Notes under the pieces: model-generated
Seen by the model: the letters and a program-made list of their open reading frames with translations, nothing else
The model's database searches: none
Told to the model about the DNA's origin: nothing
Shown here: one piece after another, positions 29,647 through 37,602 of the stretch
How positions within the stretch are numbered: position 1 is the stretch's first letter
Layout: each line of letters starts with the position of its first letter
IMG/VR virus record: IMGVR_UViG_3300036820_000013
Coordinates: 1 to 64,000 of that record
Reading direction: 5' to 3' (one strand)
Length of the DNA: 64,000 nt
From: a virus
Program-made: the position numbers and the translations under genes

Positions 29647-29804
29647 CTTGGAGAGACATTGCGCAGCGCTACCCTGAATTCGCGCAATGGATAGTAGCCA
29701 AATATGGACCGCTACCTGACGGAGAAGTAACTCAAACAGACTACGAGCGCTTCGCGGACGCTGATCGAGAGAGGCTCTTGACGATCGAGAGGCTAAATAA
29801 ATGA
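29643..29804 (+). CDS. Hypothetical small protein (53 aa)
   Basis: A 53-residue acidic helical protein (IAQRYPEFAQWIVAKYG) between folE and the dpdA-like gene, overlapping both by four bases (ATGA). Its tight coupling suggests a role with the modification enzymes, but nothing in the sequence shows one. Confidence 0.55.
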   Translation: MTWRDIAQRYPEFAQWIVAKYGPLPDGEVTQTDYERFADADRERLLTIERLNK

Positions 29805-30607
29805 GCAGCATCGATATCGCGCTCATCGCTCCTGGAGCACTAACTGAGCGGTACGGCGAAGGCCGCCGATTCCAAATGGCGCTAGCCGGAAACCTGGCCG
29901 ACGTCAGTCAAGTCGCCTACCACGAGTTCTACAACCAAGCATGGAAGCCATGGGGCGCTGAATGGCTACTCGACAACGGCGCCTGGGAAGGCAAGCTTCT
30001 AGGCGACGATGAGCTCATCCAGATTGCTAGGCGTTACCGCGCAACAGAAGTCATGGCTCCAGATGTCATCAACGATGCTGCGGCGACCCTCGGCAAGACC
30101 TTGGAGTTCCTAGACCAATGGCGAGAGCAGCGAGACCGTCACGTAGTTATGCCGCGTGTCGCAGCTGTCGCGCATGGCAGCACTACACGCGAGGCCATGG
30201 CCTTTGTTTACGAGATTGAGAAGGCTCCCGAGGTCAAGACCATCGCAATCGGGCGCGCCTACTCCCGCAAGGTCGGCAACCCAACCGCGCGGTACGAACT
30301 AGCCATGGAGATCAAGAAGCGATTCGGACAACGGTTCCAGATCCACTTGCTCGGGTTTAGCGATGAGTGGCCCACTGAGCTTCAGCACTGTAATGGGGTC
30401 CCAGGGCTGATTCGCAGCTGCGACACAGTCGCTCCCTTCACGTATGCCTATTACGGCTACCCGCTCGAGGCTGCTGGAGTTGCCAAGGCTCCTAGGCCGG
30501 ATAACTACTTCGACCTGACCCTGAACGACATCAACCGGTCGCTGCTTGAACGGAACATAGCAGAAATCGACAAGATGGCCCAATCCGAGAATTGGAGGCG
30601 TTCCTAG
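29801..30607 (+). CDS. dpdA: DpdA-like 7-deazaguanine DNA transglycosylase (268 aa)
   Basis: TGT-related enzyme expected to swap guanine in DNA for a 7-deazaguanine. Visible TIM-barrel landmarks: LLDNGAWE with D58, VMAPDVIND with D88, IAIGRAYSRK, IHLLG (181-185) and IRSCDTVAP with D208; the first and last aspartates sit where TGT/DpdA proteins keep their catalytic pair. At 268 residues it is of the short phage type. It follows folE and queD in one coupled operon. The exact DpdA subgroup cannot be set by eye. Confidence 0.8.
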   Translation: MSSIDIALIAPGALTERYGEGRRFQMALAGNLADVSQVAYHEFYNQAWKPWGAEWLLDNGAWEGKLLGDDELIQIARRYRATEVMAPDVINDAAATLGKTLEFLDQWREQRDRHVVMPRVAAVAHGSTTREAMAFVYEIEKAPEVKTIAIGRAYSRKVGNPTARYELAMEIKKRFGQRFQIHLLGFSDEWPTELQHCNGVPGLIRSCDTVAPFTYAYYGYPLEAAGVAKAPRPDNYFDLTLNDINRSLLERNIAEIDKMAQSENWRRS

Positions 30608-31185
30608 TGTCAGAGAAGATCATAAACGCGACCGTCGATCAGAACATAGACATTCCTGATGGCTGGCATGTAAAGCGAATCCTCAGTACTTCAATCTGGG
30701 GCAAGCCTACCTCGGTCCTCATCACGGATGACCAGCCGCTCATCCCTGACCCTGCTCAGGCCGAGGGCGATTGCTACATCGAGGGGCCCAAGGGTAGCCT
30801 CCACATCATCTGCGGCGAGCCTAATGGCAATATGCTCTGCAGCTTTGGGCCAGAGCATGAAGGGCGTCATTCCTGGGAACCAGACCTCGACGGTTTCCCT
30901 GCCGCTCCCGCTGAGTACCATCCGGAATACTATCAGACCGAGAACGGCTTGGATCCTTGGTCAGTAATCAAGGCGTTCCAGCTTGACTACTGGCGCGGGT
31001 CAATGGTAGCGTACCTACTACGTATGGGCGATAAGCCCGGCGACTCTGAGCTTGAGGACATGCGTAAGGTCTACACGTTCGCAGCCGAGCGCCTCCGGCA
31101 GCTAGAAAACGAGGCGTATCCGGTTCGGCACATCGTAGGGAGCGAGGATGAGCAGATCCATCGAGGACCTACTGATCTGGGGTGA
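30607..31185 (+). CDS. DUF3310 protein with N-terminal zinc-knuckle (192 aa)
   Basis: Residues about 55-90 carry C-x8-C-x6-H-x3-HSW, the small metal motif found in several genes here. The last 85 residues match DUF3310 (YHPEYYQ...WSVIKAFQLDYWRG, AYLLRMGDK, LEDMRKVYTFAAERL), a fold linked to phage nucleotide metabolism. GTG 30607 has GGAGG at 8-9 bases; ATG 30592 is an in-frame alternative. Confidence 0.75.
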   Translation: MSEKIINATVDQNIDIPDGWHVKRILSTSIWGKPTSVLITDDQPLIPDPAQAEGDCYIEGPKGSLHIICGEPNGNMLCSFGPEHEGRHSWEPDLDGFPAAPAEYHPEYYQTENGLDPWSVIKAFQLDYWRGSMVAYLLRMGDKPGDSELEDMRKVYTFAAERLRQLENEAYPVRHIVGSEDEQIHRGPTDLG

Positions 31186-31324
31186 GCTATGCAACGTTCG
31201 CTACAAGAGCACCGACATGACTTGCGTACGCAACGAGCATCAGGAAGACACTTCACACAGAGCGGAGAACGGATTTGAGTGGCCTAGACTGCAAGGGTCT
31301 ACCGACGAATGCAGACAAGTATGA
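31148..31324 (+). CDS. Zinc-knuckle miniprotein (58 aa)
   Basis: A 58-codon frame with CNVRYKSTDMTCVRNEH, then SHRAEN-G-FEW: the same C...C...H...H-x-W plan as in the gene before it. It overlaps both neighbours (38 and 50 bases), which lowers confidence, but the motif match is hard to obtain by chance. Confidence 0.45.
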   Translation: MSRSIEDLLIWGELCNVRYKSTDMTCVRNEHQEDTSHRAENGFEWPRLQGSTDECRQV

Positions 31325-31487
31325 CAGTCGCAGGTATGCGACCGAAGCGCTAGCCTTCCAGCGTGTCGAGACGCTCAGGAGTTTCGGGATCTGGCCTGGT
31401 GTCGTCCGTTACCGCGATGGCAAGTTCGGCCTGACCTACGACCCAATCCGTGCTAGCGTCACACTCTACCGTATGGGTAACGAATGA
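31275..31487 (+). CDS. Hypothetical protein (70 aa)
   Basis: Unrecognised 70-residue protein; TTG 31275 start with GGAGA upstream. The second half (FGIWPGVVRYRDGKFGLTYD) looks like a beta hairpin. Ends in ATGA overlap with the next gene. Confidence 0.5.
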   Translation: MSGLDCKGLPTNADKYDSRRYATEALAFQRVETLRSFGIWPGVVRYRDGKFGLTYDPIRASVTLYRMGNE

Positions 31488-31633
31488 CTAAAGCACTCTG
31501 GTGCGTGGGCTGCGCCCTGCTGCTAGACCCTGGAGGGCTGACAGTTCATATTCAGGATCATGTCGCCGACGGCCTTAGTCCGTATCCGCCTCTATACGTA
31601 GTAACGATCGATGGAGATGGCCTCCCCAAATGA
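31484..31633 (+). CDS. CxxC miniprotein (49 aa)
   Basis: A 49-codon frame from ATG 31484 with WCVGC near the start and one His pair later. It overlaps both the gene before and the DNA polymerase start by ATGA, the tightest possible coupling. Unrecognised. Confidence 0.5.
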   Translation: MTKALWCVGCALLLDPGGLTVHIQDHVADGLSPYPPLYVVTIDGDGLPK

Positions 31634-34206
31634 CTGCTGAACTAGTTCAGCCGAGCAGCCAGCGTCGTCACCCCTTGGCACAATGCGAGAACTGCCCCCT
31701 CAATACCGACGATTATGGCTACGTCCCTAGCTATGGTCCGGACCGAGCGCTCATAGGACTAGTTGGGCAGAACCCTGGCAGGGCCGAGATCAGGTCCGGC
31801 CGGCCATTCATTGGTCCATCAGGGAGGCTCCTAGACAAAACGCTACAAGCGTTTCACTTGGACCGTAGCAAAATGTTCATCACGAATGCTTGTCTCTGCA
31901 CAGATAAGCGCAACCCCAGTTTCACTCCACCGCCTGGAGCGATCCAAGCCTGCAGGCCTAGATTGCTAACCGAGCTGAAGCAACGAGGCGTCGAGCAGAT
32001 CGTTGCGATGGGGAACTCGGCCGCACAGTCCTTGCTCAGGACTAAGACAGGCATTACCACGCTGCGCGTCGGGCCATATCGCGAAACGCCTGAGCTACCC
32101 GGTGTCAAGATCATCCCGACCTTCCACCCTGCTGCGTGCCTTCGCTCATCCTCGTCATTTCCTTCCATGGCTAATGACTTTCAGAAGCTAGTTAGTCATG
32201 CCCCACCTTGGCAGGAGCCGACGGTTCGTGTCCTCGACTCCGAACGTGGAGCACTGCTAGCAATCAAGGTACTGCGCCGTAGGTTCCATAAGACCGTAGT
32301 CGACATCGAAGTAGCCATTGATAAAGAGAAGTCCTTTGACCACCCAAATAGGTTCGGCATCCTTTGTATCGGCGTCTGCGTCCAAAAGGGCATAGGCATC
32401 GTCTTTGGCGAGAAAGCTTGCCAATCTAAAGCGGTCCTAGCCGACCTGGCAGCTTGGTTTAAAGAGTCGGAGCTGATCCTCCAGAATGGTAAGTTCGACC
32501 TCGGAGGCCTGCACCCGATTGGGTTCCTGGACCTAAGGATCGGCCAGGACACGATGTTCAAGAGCTACGTGCTCGACGAGCGCTCTGGAGTTCATGGACT
32601 GAAGTACAACGCCGTCGAGAAACTAGGAGCGCCCCGTTATGACGAGGAGCTAAGTCACTACATTCCTAAGGGCGGCAACTATGGACATATACCGCGACGC
32701 ATACTCTATATCTATAATGGCTACGATGTCGTCTGCACATGGGACCTCAATGAGTTCTTTGACTCCGAAATCGATCGTGAGGACGCTCTTCATCTTGAAC
32801 CTATCCGCCCTCGTGCCGATGGAGAGTGGTGGGGACTGGGTCGTCTACATGACTTCCTCTGCGATGCCGCGACCAACTTTATCTACACCGAGCTAAACGG
32901 CTTCGCCGTCGACCTGCCCTACAACAAGGTGCTGCAGAAAGAGTATAAGGCCGAACTCGCCAGCTACGAAAAGACCATGACGAGCATCGTCGGACCGTTC
33001 AACCCTCGGTCTCCGATGCAAGTCAAGGACGTACTAAGGGACCTCCAAGTTCCAATCCCGAAGAAGAAAAACGCCAAGGGCCTCATGGCGGAGACAACTG
33101 ACGCTGAAGCCCTAACCTTGATGTTCGAAGCCTCCAAAGAACGTCGAGCGCGCCGCAAGGACCCTTGGTCCGAAGACGACGATGCCGTAATATTTCTTGG
33201 CACGATGCTCAAGCATCGCAAGGCCAGCAAAATGGACGGGACCTATGTATCAGGGCTACGCAAGTACGTCTGGCGCGGTCGTGTTTATCCAACCATCATG
33301 CTCCACAGTACAAATACCGGTCGGCTATCACAAAAGAAGCCCAGCCTACAGGTCATTCCTCGTGGCGACAAGCTGCGTCGTCAATATAAAGTGTCCAAGC
33401 CTGACCATGTGCTGATTGAGGCTGACTACGGACAGCTAGAGCTCCGCGTTCTGACCTGGTTGGCTCAGGATGAGTACTTCGCCGAGATCTTCAGGGACCC
33501 GACGCGCGACCTGTTCGACGAGCTCATTCCAGTCATCAGGCCAGAGAGGTCCTACAGACAACAGTTGTCCAAGAAGGATCGCCGCAACGTCATCAAGTGC
33601 TTCGTTTACGGATTGGCTTACGGCCGCGAGGCTAAGTCCATCGCTGAGGAGCTGGACATCCCGTTGCGGGAAGCTCAAGCGATGCTGCGGGACTTCTTTA
33701 GCGTCATTCCAGACATCGTCTCGTTCCGCGAAAAAGCAAAAATGATGGCCCTGCATGGCAACGACCTCATTACGCCGTTTGGGCGTCGTCGCAGGTTCAA
33801 CCTAATCACGGATGAGAACACCAAGGAGATCCAGAACGAGGCCTGCGCATTCTTCCCGCAGTCGATCGGATCGGATATCTGTGTCAGTGCCTTCACTGTG
33901 CTCCGGCCAGAGCTCAAGGGCGTAGCGTGGTGTCGTAATACGATTCACGACGCGCTATACTTCGAGACCCACCAGGACAATGTCGCATACGTAGGCAACC
34001 TCATGAGACAGCGTATGATCGAATCAGCCGTCAGGATCGTCGGTGACTACGTTCCGTTCAAGATCGACGTCGAAGTTGGTCGAGATTGGGGCACTATGAT
34101 TAAATTGGAAGAGTGGCTCGACGGTAAGCGTCCTTATTCATGTGCTGTAGAGCTCTGGAAGCCTCCGATGTTTCAGGACGTAGCGAATGTCTCAGCCAGC
34201 GCTTGA
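31630..34206 (+). CDS. Uracil-DNA glycosylase / family A DNA polymerase fusion (858 aa)
   Basis: Three modules in one chain. Residues 1-205: family 4/5-type UDG with C19/C22 and C90/C108 as likely 4Fe-4S ligands, motif 1 GQNPG (46-50) and motif 2 TFHPAACLRS with H166. Residues about 220-395: 3'-5' exonuclease with VVDIEV, NGKFDLGGL and YNGYDVV. Residues about 430-858: PolA palm/fingers with NTGRLSQKKPSLQ, EADYGQLELR (D599), RNVIKCFVYGLAYG (O-helix) and IHDALYFE (D774). Probably the replicative polymerase, with built-in uracil sensing or removal. Confidence 0.92.
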   Translation: MTAELVQPSSQRRHPLAQCENCPLNTDDYGYVPSYGPDRALIGLVGQNPGRAEIRSGRPFIGPSGRLLDKTLQAFHLDRSKMFITNACLCTDKRNPSFTPPPGAIQACRPRLLTELKQRGVEQIVAMGNSAAQSLLRTKTGITTLRVGPYRETPELPGVKIIPTFHPAACLRSSSSFPSMANDFQKLVSHAPPWQEPTVRVLDSERGALLAIKVLRRRFHKTVVDIEVAIDKEKSFDHPNRFGILCIGVCVQKGIGIVFGEKACQSKAVLADLAAWFKESELILQNGKFDLGGLHPIGFLDLRIGQDTMFKSYVLDERSGVHGLKYNAVEKLGAPRYDEELSHYIPKGGNYGHIPRRILYIYNGYDVVCTWDLNEFFDSEIDREDALHLEPIRPRADGEWWGLGRLHDFLCDAATNFIYTELNGFAVDLPYNKVLQKEYKAELASYEKTMTSIVGPFNPRSPMQVKDVLRDLQVPIPKKKNAKGLMAETTDAEALTLMFEASKERRARRKDPWSEDDDAVIFLGTMLKHRKASKMDGTYVSGLRKYVWRGRVYPTIMLHSTNTGRLSQKKPSLQVIPRGDKLRRQYKVSKPDHVLIEADYGQLELRVLTWLAQDEYFAEIFRDPTRDLFDELIPVIRPERSYRQQLSKKDRRNVIKCFVYGLAYGREAKSIAEELDIPLREAQAMLRDFFSVIPDIVSFREKAKMMALHGNDLITPFGRRRRFNLITDENTKEIQNEACAFFPQSIGSDICVSAFTVLRPELKGVAWCRNTIHDALYFETHQDNVAYVGNLMRQRMIESAVRIVGDYVPFKIDVEVGRDWGTMIKLEEWLDGKRPYSCAVELWKPPMFQDVANVSASA

Positions 34207-34348
34207 ACAGTGCATCGATATTGCTTGGCACAATATTGAAAACGTCCTAATGGAGGACTCTCCCGACCCATGGAAATGGAATTGGCGCTGGGGGCTAGCC
34301 GAAGCTTGGCTCCGGCAGGCCGAGAACCTTATGCGCAAAGGCGCTTAA
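34187..34348 (+). CDS. Trp-rich miniprotein (53 aa)
   Basis: A 53-codon frame overlapping the polymerase 3' end. Five tryptophans lie within 16 residues (PWKWNWRWGLAEAWL), amphipathic helix-like. Unrecognised. Its stop is part of TTAAAGATCT, the start of promoter-like box 7. Confidence 0.5.
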   Translation: MSQPALEQCIDIAWHNIENVLMEDSPDPWKWNWRWGLAEAWLRQAENLMRKGA

Positions 34349-34419
34349 AGATCTTGAAATTCTCAACTCTTATCAATCAGCTAGAGGGGTGGAAAACCCA
34401 CGCTAAAATCCTCTATACC
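34347..34419 (+). promoter_or_regulatory. Promoter-like box 7 (diverged)
   Basis: AAAGATCT (34347-34354) is exact, but the -10 candidate CTATACC (TATACC at 34414-34419) is 67 bases on rather than 44; TGGAAAACCC lies 23 bases before it, like the TGGNTTTCCC of other boxes. A CCCCC...GGGGG hairpin at 34465-34482 follows. Likely precedes the gene at 34510. Confidence 0.4.
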
Positions 34420-34509
34420 CGATGGAACTTTAGATCTAGCTATCTAGTGTTGAGAAAAATTATCCCCCTTTAAAAGGGGGTGTACGAAGCACATGAAAGG
34501 AATAGACCA

Positions 34510-34749
34510 ATGCCAGAAGACAAGATCCGCTACGCCAAGAACCAGGGTCCGGATTCGGTCAAGTTTGAAAGTACACTGATCAATACATACGAATTCGCGC
34601 TAGCAGACGTCGTGAAGGCGCTAGGCCTCCCGACCGGCCCTGAATGGACTATCGTTGTTCAGGCTGGAGCTAGCTGGGACATCGTACGCGTTACCGCACG
34701 TCGTGATTACGATAGAGCAGCGCCACCCAAGCCGGTGACCGAGGATTAG
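34510..34749 (+). CDS. Hypothetical protein (79 aa)
   Basis: Unrecognised 79-residue protein, last gene of the + arm. ATG 34510 has GAAAGGAATAG upstream. TYEFALADVVKALGLPTGPE could be a small helix-turn-helix-like segment followed by beta strands (WTIVVQAGASWDIVRV). Confidence 0.6.
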   Translation: MPEDKIRYAKNQGPDSVKFESTLINTYEFALADVVKALGLPTGPEWTIVVQAGASWDIVRVTARRDYDRAAPPKPVTED

Positions 34750-34762
34750 CTGCTGCTACATC

Positions 34763-34829
34763 CCCAAGGTTACTGGGCCCGACCCTCCTCTCGGCGGACA
34801 GTAAGAGGAGGGCCGGGCGTCTGCTTGGG
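34763..34829. terminator. Large hairpin at the convergent junction
   Basis: GCCCGACCCTCCTCT (34777-34791) pairs with AGAGGAGGGCCGGGC (34804-34818) with a single A-C mismatch, and an outer CCCAAG/CTTGGG pair (34763-34768 with 34824-34829) extends it. It occupies the gap between the + arm and the - arm and so probably stops or protects transcripts from both sides. No T run is present, so a simple intrinsic mechanism is not evident. Confidence 0.6.
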
Positions 34830-35810
34830 TTAAGGACAAGTGAATGTCAACTTAACCCACGGCGAGGAGTGACTGCCGTCCGCTAGCGAGGCCCGGAGGC
34901 CTAGCGTGTAGGTCTTGCCAGAAGTCAGAGAGCCGACCTGCCAGCTCTCCGGATTGGTTCCCTTTGAGCGGAATCGCGGATACTTCGAGACCTGTGCCCC
35001 GAGACTGCCACCTTCCGACATAGCTAGTTCATACTGACCGATACCCGGCGCCGGCGAGGGGGAGTCGCCTATGAACCCCGCTGAGGCATCAAACTGCACC
35101 TTAACAGAGGTCGGACCGATGTTCTCGATTACAGCATTCTGCACTGGACTGAACGTCCAGTTGCTTGAAGGAGCCGGCGCGTTCCCATAGGCCATCGCGG
35201 CCAGCTGAGTAACGGTCCCATGGTAGACTGAACAGTCTGCAGAACCGACGCCTGGGACGTTGTAATCGTCCGTGAACTGCCAGAGCGTGTGCGGCGAGCT
35301 TGGTTCGGTGTTCTGGTACGCCGCGAGCCATTGGACTGGAAGCGCCCCTTGCGCCTCCCCGAAGTCGAGACCGCTGTAGGTCCAGAGGTACGACGCGATG
35401 CCAGTCCCATACAGGGACAGCATCTCGTTGTACCAATCAGTGAGCATCGAGTGCTCACCTTCCTCGAAGTCAGCGACGAACACCTCTCCAGGCTCGATCG
35501 CGCCGACTAGATTGTGGAAGGCCTGAGCCTGCGCTGCACCTGACTGTCCGGAGACCAGATACTGATAGATCATCAGGAACTTGACACCGCCGGCGTGAAG
35601 GTCAGCTCGGCGCTGTCCGCCATACCAAGCTCCATCATCATGCGCGTCCCCATAGAGAGCCCGAACGGCGATTGCATGGCTCCAGGCCAGGTAGGTCGCG
35701 TCGGCGACATTCGGATCGAACTCTGAGACGTCCGACATCAGCGTATAGGTTCCGGAGAAGGTTGCGACCCTCCAGGAGATGCCGCCCGCGCGTAGTGTCT
35801 TGCGTATCAT
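34830..35810 (-). CDS. GH25 endolysin with FN3-like C-terminus (326 aa)
   Basis: Residues about 20-215 are GH25 lysozyme-like: MSDVSEFDP with D27, the catalytic FVADFEEGE (D114-x-E116), WLAAYQNT and LWQFTDDYNVPG. The enzyme class cuts the MurNAc-GlcNAc bond of peptidoglycan. The C-terminal 100 residues form a fibronectin III-like domain, probably for wall binding. No signal peptide, so it needs the neighbouring holin. It is the last gene of the late arm, with four membrane-protein genes just upstream. Confidence 0.82.
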   Translation of the reverse strand: MIRKTLRAGGISWRVATFSGTYTLMSDVSEFDPNVADATYLAWSHAIAVRALYGDAHDDGAWYGGQRRADLHAGGVKFLMIYQYLVSGQSGAAQAQAFHNLVGAIEPGEVFVADFEEGEHSMLTDWYNEMLSLYGTGIASYLWTYSGLDFGEAQGALPVQWLAAYQNTEPSSPHTLWQFTDDYNVPGVGSADCSVYHGTVTQLAAMAYGNAPAPSSNWTFSPVQNAVIENIGPTSVKVQFDASAGFIGDSPSPAPGIGQYELAMSEGGSLGAQVSKYPRFRSKGTNPESWQVGSLTSGKTYTLGLRASLADGSHSSPWVKLTFTCP

Positions 35811-35828
35811 GGCTGTCCGCCTTTCATA

Positions 35829-36050
35829 CTAGTTAGATACTGGCGGCGACATAGTCCCGTCAGCAGGATGGACGACTACCGCTGGCGCCGGCTTGTTCGG
35901 CACCAGGTAGACACTGATGGCCGAGATCGCGCTGAGGAGCGTAGCGATCCACGGCTGGCCATGGCCGAAGGTCGAGAGCCCAACGGCAACTGCGCCGAGG
36001 ATCGCGACCGTGAACTTGTTGTATTGTGCGAGTCTCGTAAGTAGACTCAT
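35829..36050 (-). CDS. Holin candidate (73 aa)
   Basis: 73 residues with two hydrophobic segments (KFTVAILGAVAVGLSTFG and WIATLLSAISAISVYLV) and a polar C-terminal tail, typical of small actinophage holins. It lies between the lysin and other membrane proteins. Holin function is inferred from size, topology and place. Confidence 0.65.
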   Translation of the reverse strand: MSLLTRLAQYNKFTVAILGAVAVGLSTFGHGQPWIATLLSAISAISVYLVPNKPAPAVVVHPADGTMSPPVSN

Positions 36051-36060
36051 TTCCTGCCTC

Positions 36061-36396
36061 CTAGTGTTCCGAGCCTGTTTGGCTCGTCACGTGTTCCTTC
36101 ATCTCGTCGTGCTTCTTATCGATATGGTCCGCAGTCAGTCCGGCTGTGATGAAGGAGAACACAGCACCCCAAAGCGGAATCATTGTAACCATCGATAGCT
36201 CACCGAGCGTATACGATTGCCAGCCTTGAAAGACTAGCGGGCAACCGTCCGTAGTAGCTAGGCCGGTCGCGCAGTACATGCCAAGCGCCGGCCCCGCATG
36301 CGTAGTCACGCCTAGCAGCAATCCCAGAACGACTATCAGGAGCGCCGTCAGCCCAAGCAGGCCTGCTGCACGCCGATGATGCTTATTGAGGCTCAC
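36061..36396 (-). CDS. Membrane protein, lysis cassette (111 aa)
   Basis: Two or three membrane spans (LLGLTALLIVVLGLLLG and a segment around LSMVTMIPLWGAVFSFITAG) and a charged cytoplasmic tail (DHIDKKHDEMKEH). Could be a second holin or an antiholin. Overlaps the preceding gene by 14 bases. Confidence 0.6.
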   Translation of the reverse strand: MSLNKHHRRAAGLLGLTALLIVVLGLLLGVTTHAGPALGMYCATGLATTDGCPLVFQGWQSYTLGELSMVTMIPLWGAVFSFITAGLTADHIDKKHDEMKEHVTSQTGSEH

Positions 36397-36754
36397 TGAG
36401 CTGTCCTTCTAGCAGCGTAACGATCCGCTCCAGCAGCTCGATCTCGGTCTTTGCTGGCCTGGCTTCCTCATGATGAAGATTGCACCACGGCGTACCTGCG
36501 ATCGTGTGCCGCCCGATACGCAAGCAACCCGTATGGTGACAATTGTACTTATGCCATGCACCCGATACGACACTGACTAGCGTCAGCGCAGTCAGGGCCG
36601 GCAAGAAGCCTGACAGGAGCTGATACGTCCATGGTGTGCCGTTCGGCGCTGGGTAGACTCCGATTCCGAAGGAGTCCGCCAACGGATGCAGCGCCATTTC
36701 GATGCCGAGCCAGATGACCAGCCCGGCTAGGATAGTCAGAATTGCTCGCTTCAC
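36383..36754 (-). CDS. Membrane protein, lysis cassette (123 aa)
   Basis: An N-terminal span (AILTILAGLVIWLGIEMAL), a second span (LLSGFLPALTALTLVSVVSG), then a Cys/His-rich stretch (CHHTGCLRIG...CNLHH) that may bind metal, and an acidic helix at the end. Role in lysis or in the envelope is inferred from place only. Confidence 0.6.
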   Translation of the reverse strand: MKRAILTILAGLVIWLGIEMALHPLADSFGIGVYPAPNGTPWTYQLLSGFLPALTALTLVSVVSGAWHKYNCHHTGCLRIGRHTIAGTPWCNLHHEEARPAKTEIELLERIVTLLEGQLSEPQ

Positions 36755-37353
36755 TTGTCCGCCTTCTTTGCATACTCATGAACGAATCGCCCGTCGGGCC
36801 CCAGCCTCGTAGTGAGTCGTCCTCTAGCCTCTTGTGGCCTCCAGTCCTCCCCTGGCGGAACCTTGCGATGTCCCACTGTCGGCGAATGGATATGCGGATG
36901 GAACCCTAGCCGCTCAGCTGCCTCACGAATTCGCGTATCCAAATGCCGCCAGCAAGGACGCTTCTTGCAGCATGGTTGTCCGTAAAGCGCACTCCAGTAT
37001 GGCAGGTACATGATGTCTGGAGGCGTAACAGCGTCTTGGAAGTCCGCACTGAACCGAGTACAGCCTAGAGCGCTCTCCAGCCACCCATCCAGCCTCAATG
37101 GATGCCTGTATGGGAACACGCACCAAGAGTCGACACAGCCTGCTAGTTGTGGTAGAACCTTGGCATGGATAGTAATATCGTGCTCGACAATCAAAAGATC
37201 GTCCGTTGCATCCCAACGCGTCGCTACAGCCTGCCAGTAAGCGTATGAGTCGCCAGCAGCTACGCTCACGATCTCAGCTTGCGGAGCGTACCGCTCGAGC
37301 GCTGCCTTCGCTGCAGGCCATGGCTCGCCAGTGGCGACGCATAGGATGCGCAT
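36751..37353 (-). CDS. GT-A-like protein, virion operon copy 1 (200 aa)
   Basis: Alpha/beta start MRILCVATG, then TDDLLIVEHDITIH (residues about 69-82), which sits where GT-A glycosyltransferases have their DxD-type metal motif, then WCVFPYRHP and a Cys pair CCKKRPC. The protein at 59150-59740 shares this plan. Likely a glycosyltransferase that decorates virion proteins, but neither donor nor target is visible. ATGA overlap with the following gene. Confidence 0.55.
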   Translation of the reverse strand: MRILCVATGEPWPAAKAALERYAPQAEIVSVAAGDSYAYWQAVATRWDATDDLLIVEHDITIHAKVLPQLAGCVDSWCVFPYRHPLRLDGWLESALGCTRFSADFQDAVTPPDIMYLPYWSALYGQPCCKKRPCWRHLDTRIREAAERLGFHPHIHSPTVGHRKVPPGEDWRPQEARGRLTTRLGPDGRFVHEYAKKADK

Positions 37354-37355
37354 TA

Positions 37356-37580
37356 CTAAGCCGCTACCTCCTTCTTACCGTTCGCGGAAGCCTTGGGCTG
37401 GTCTGCAGCAGCTGCCATCTTCGCGACCTGACTGAGCAGCGCCCGCTCACGCTCCTGCGACTCTTGCAGCGCAGCTTCCATGATTGCAGACTTGGTCTGC
37501 TCCTCGGCTAGCCGAGCCTTAAGAATATTGATCACGCGCTCGGGTTGGACACGTAGTTCGGATACTGCCTGGTCCGCCAT
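37356..37580 (-). CDS. Coiled-coil protein (74 aa)
   Basis: 74 residues, most of it one amphipathic helix (ERVINILKARLAEEQTKSAI and on) with an alanine/lysine tail. ATG 37580 is chosen with AAGGCAGG upstream over an earlier ATG. It may be a small structural or assembly helper in the tail-tip region. Confidence 0.6.
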   Translation of the reverse strand: MADQAVSELRVQPERVINILKARLAEEQTKSAIMEAALQESQERERALLSQVAKMAAAADQPKASANGKKEVAA

Positions 37581-37602
37581 GATGCCTGCCTTCCTGCTTA
37601 TG

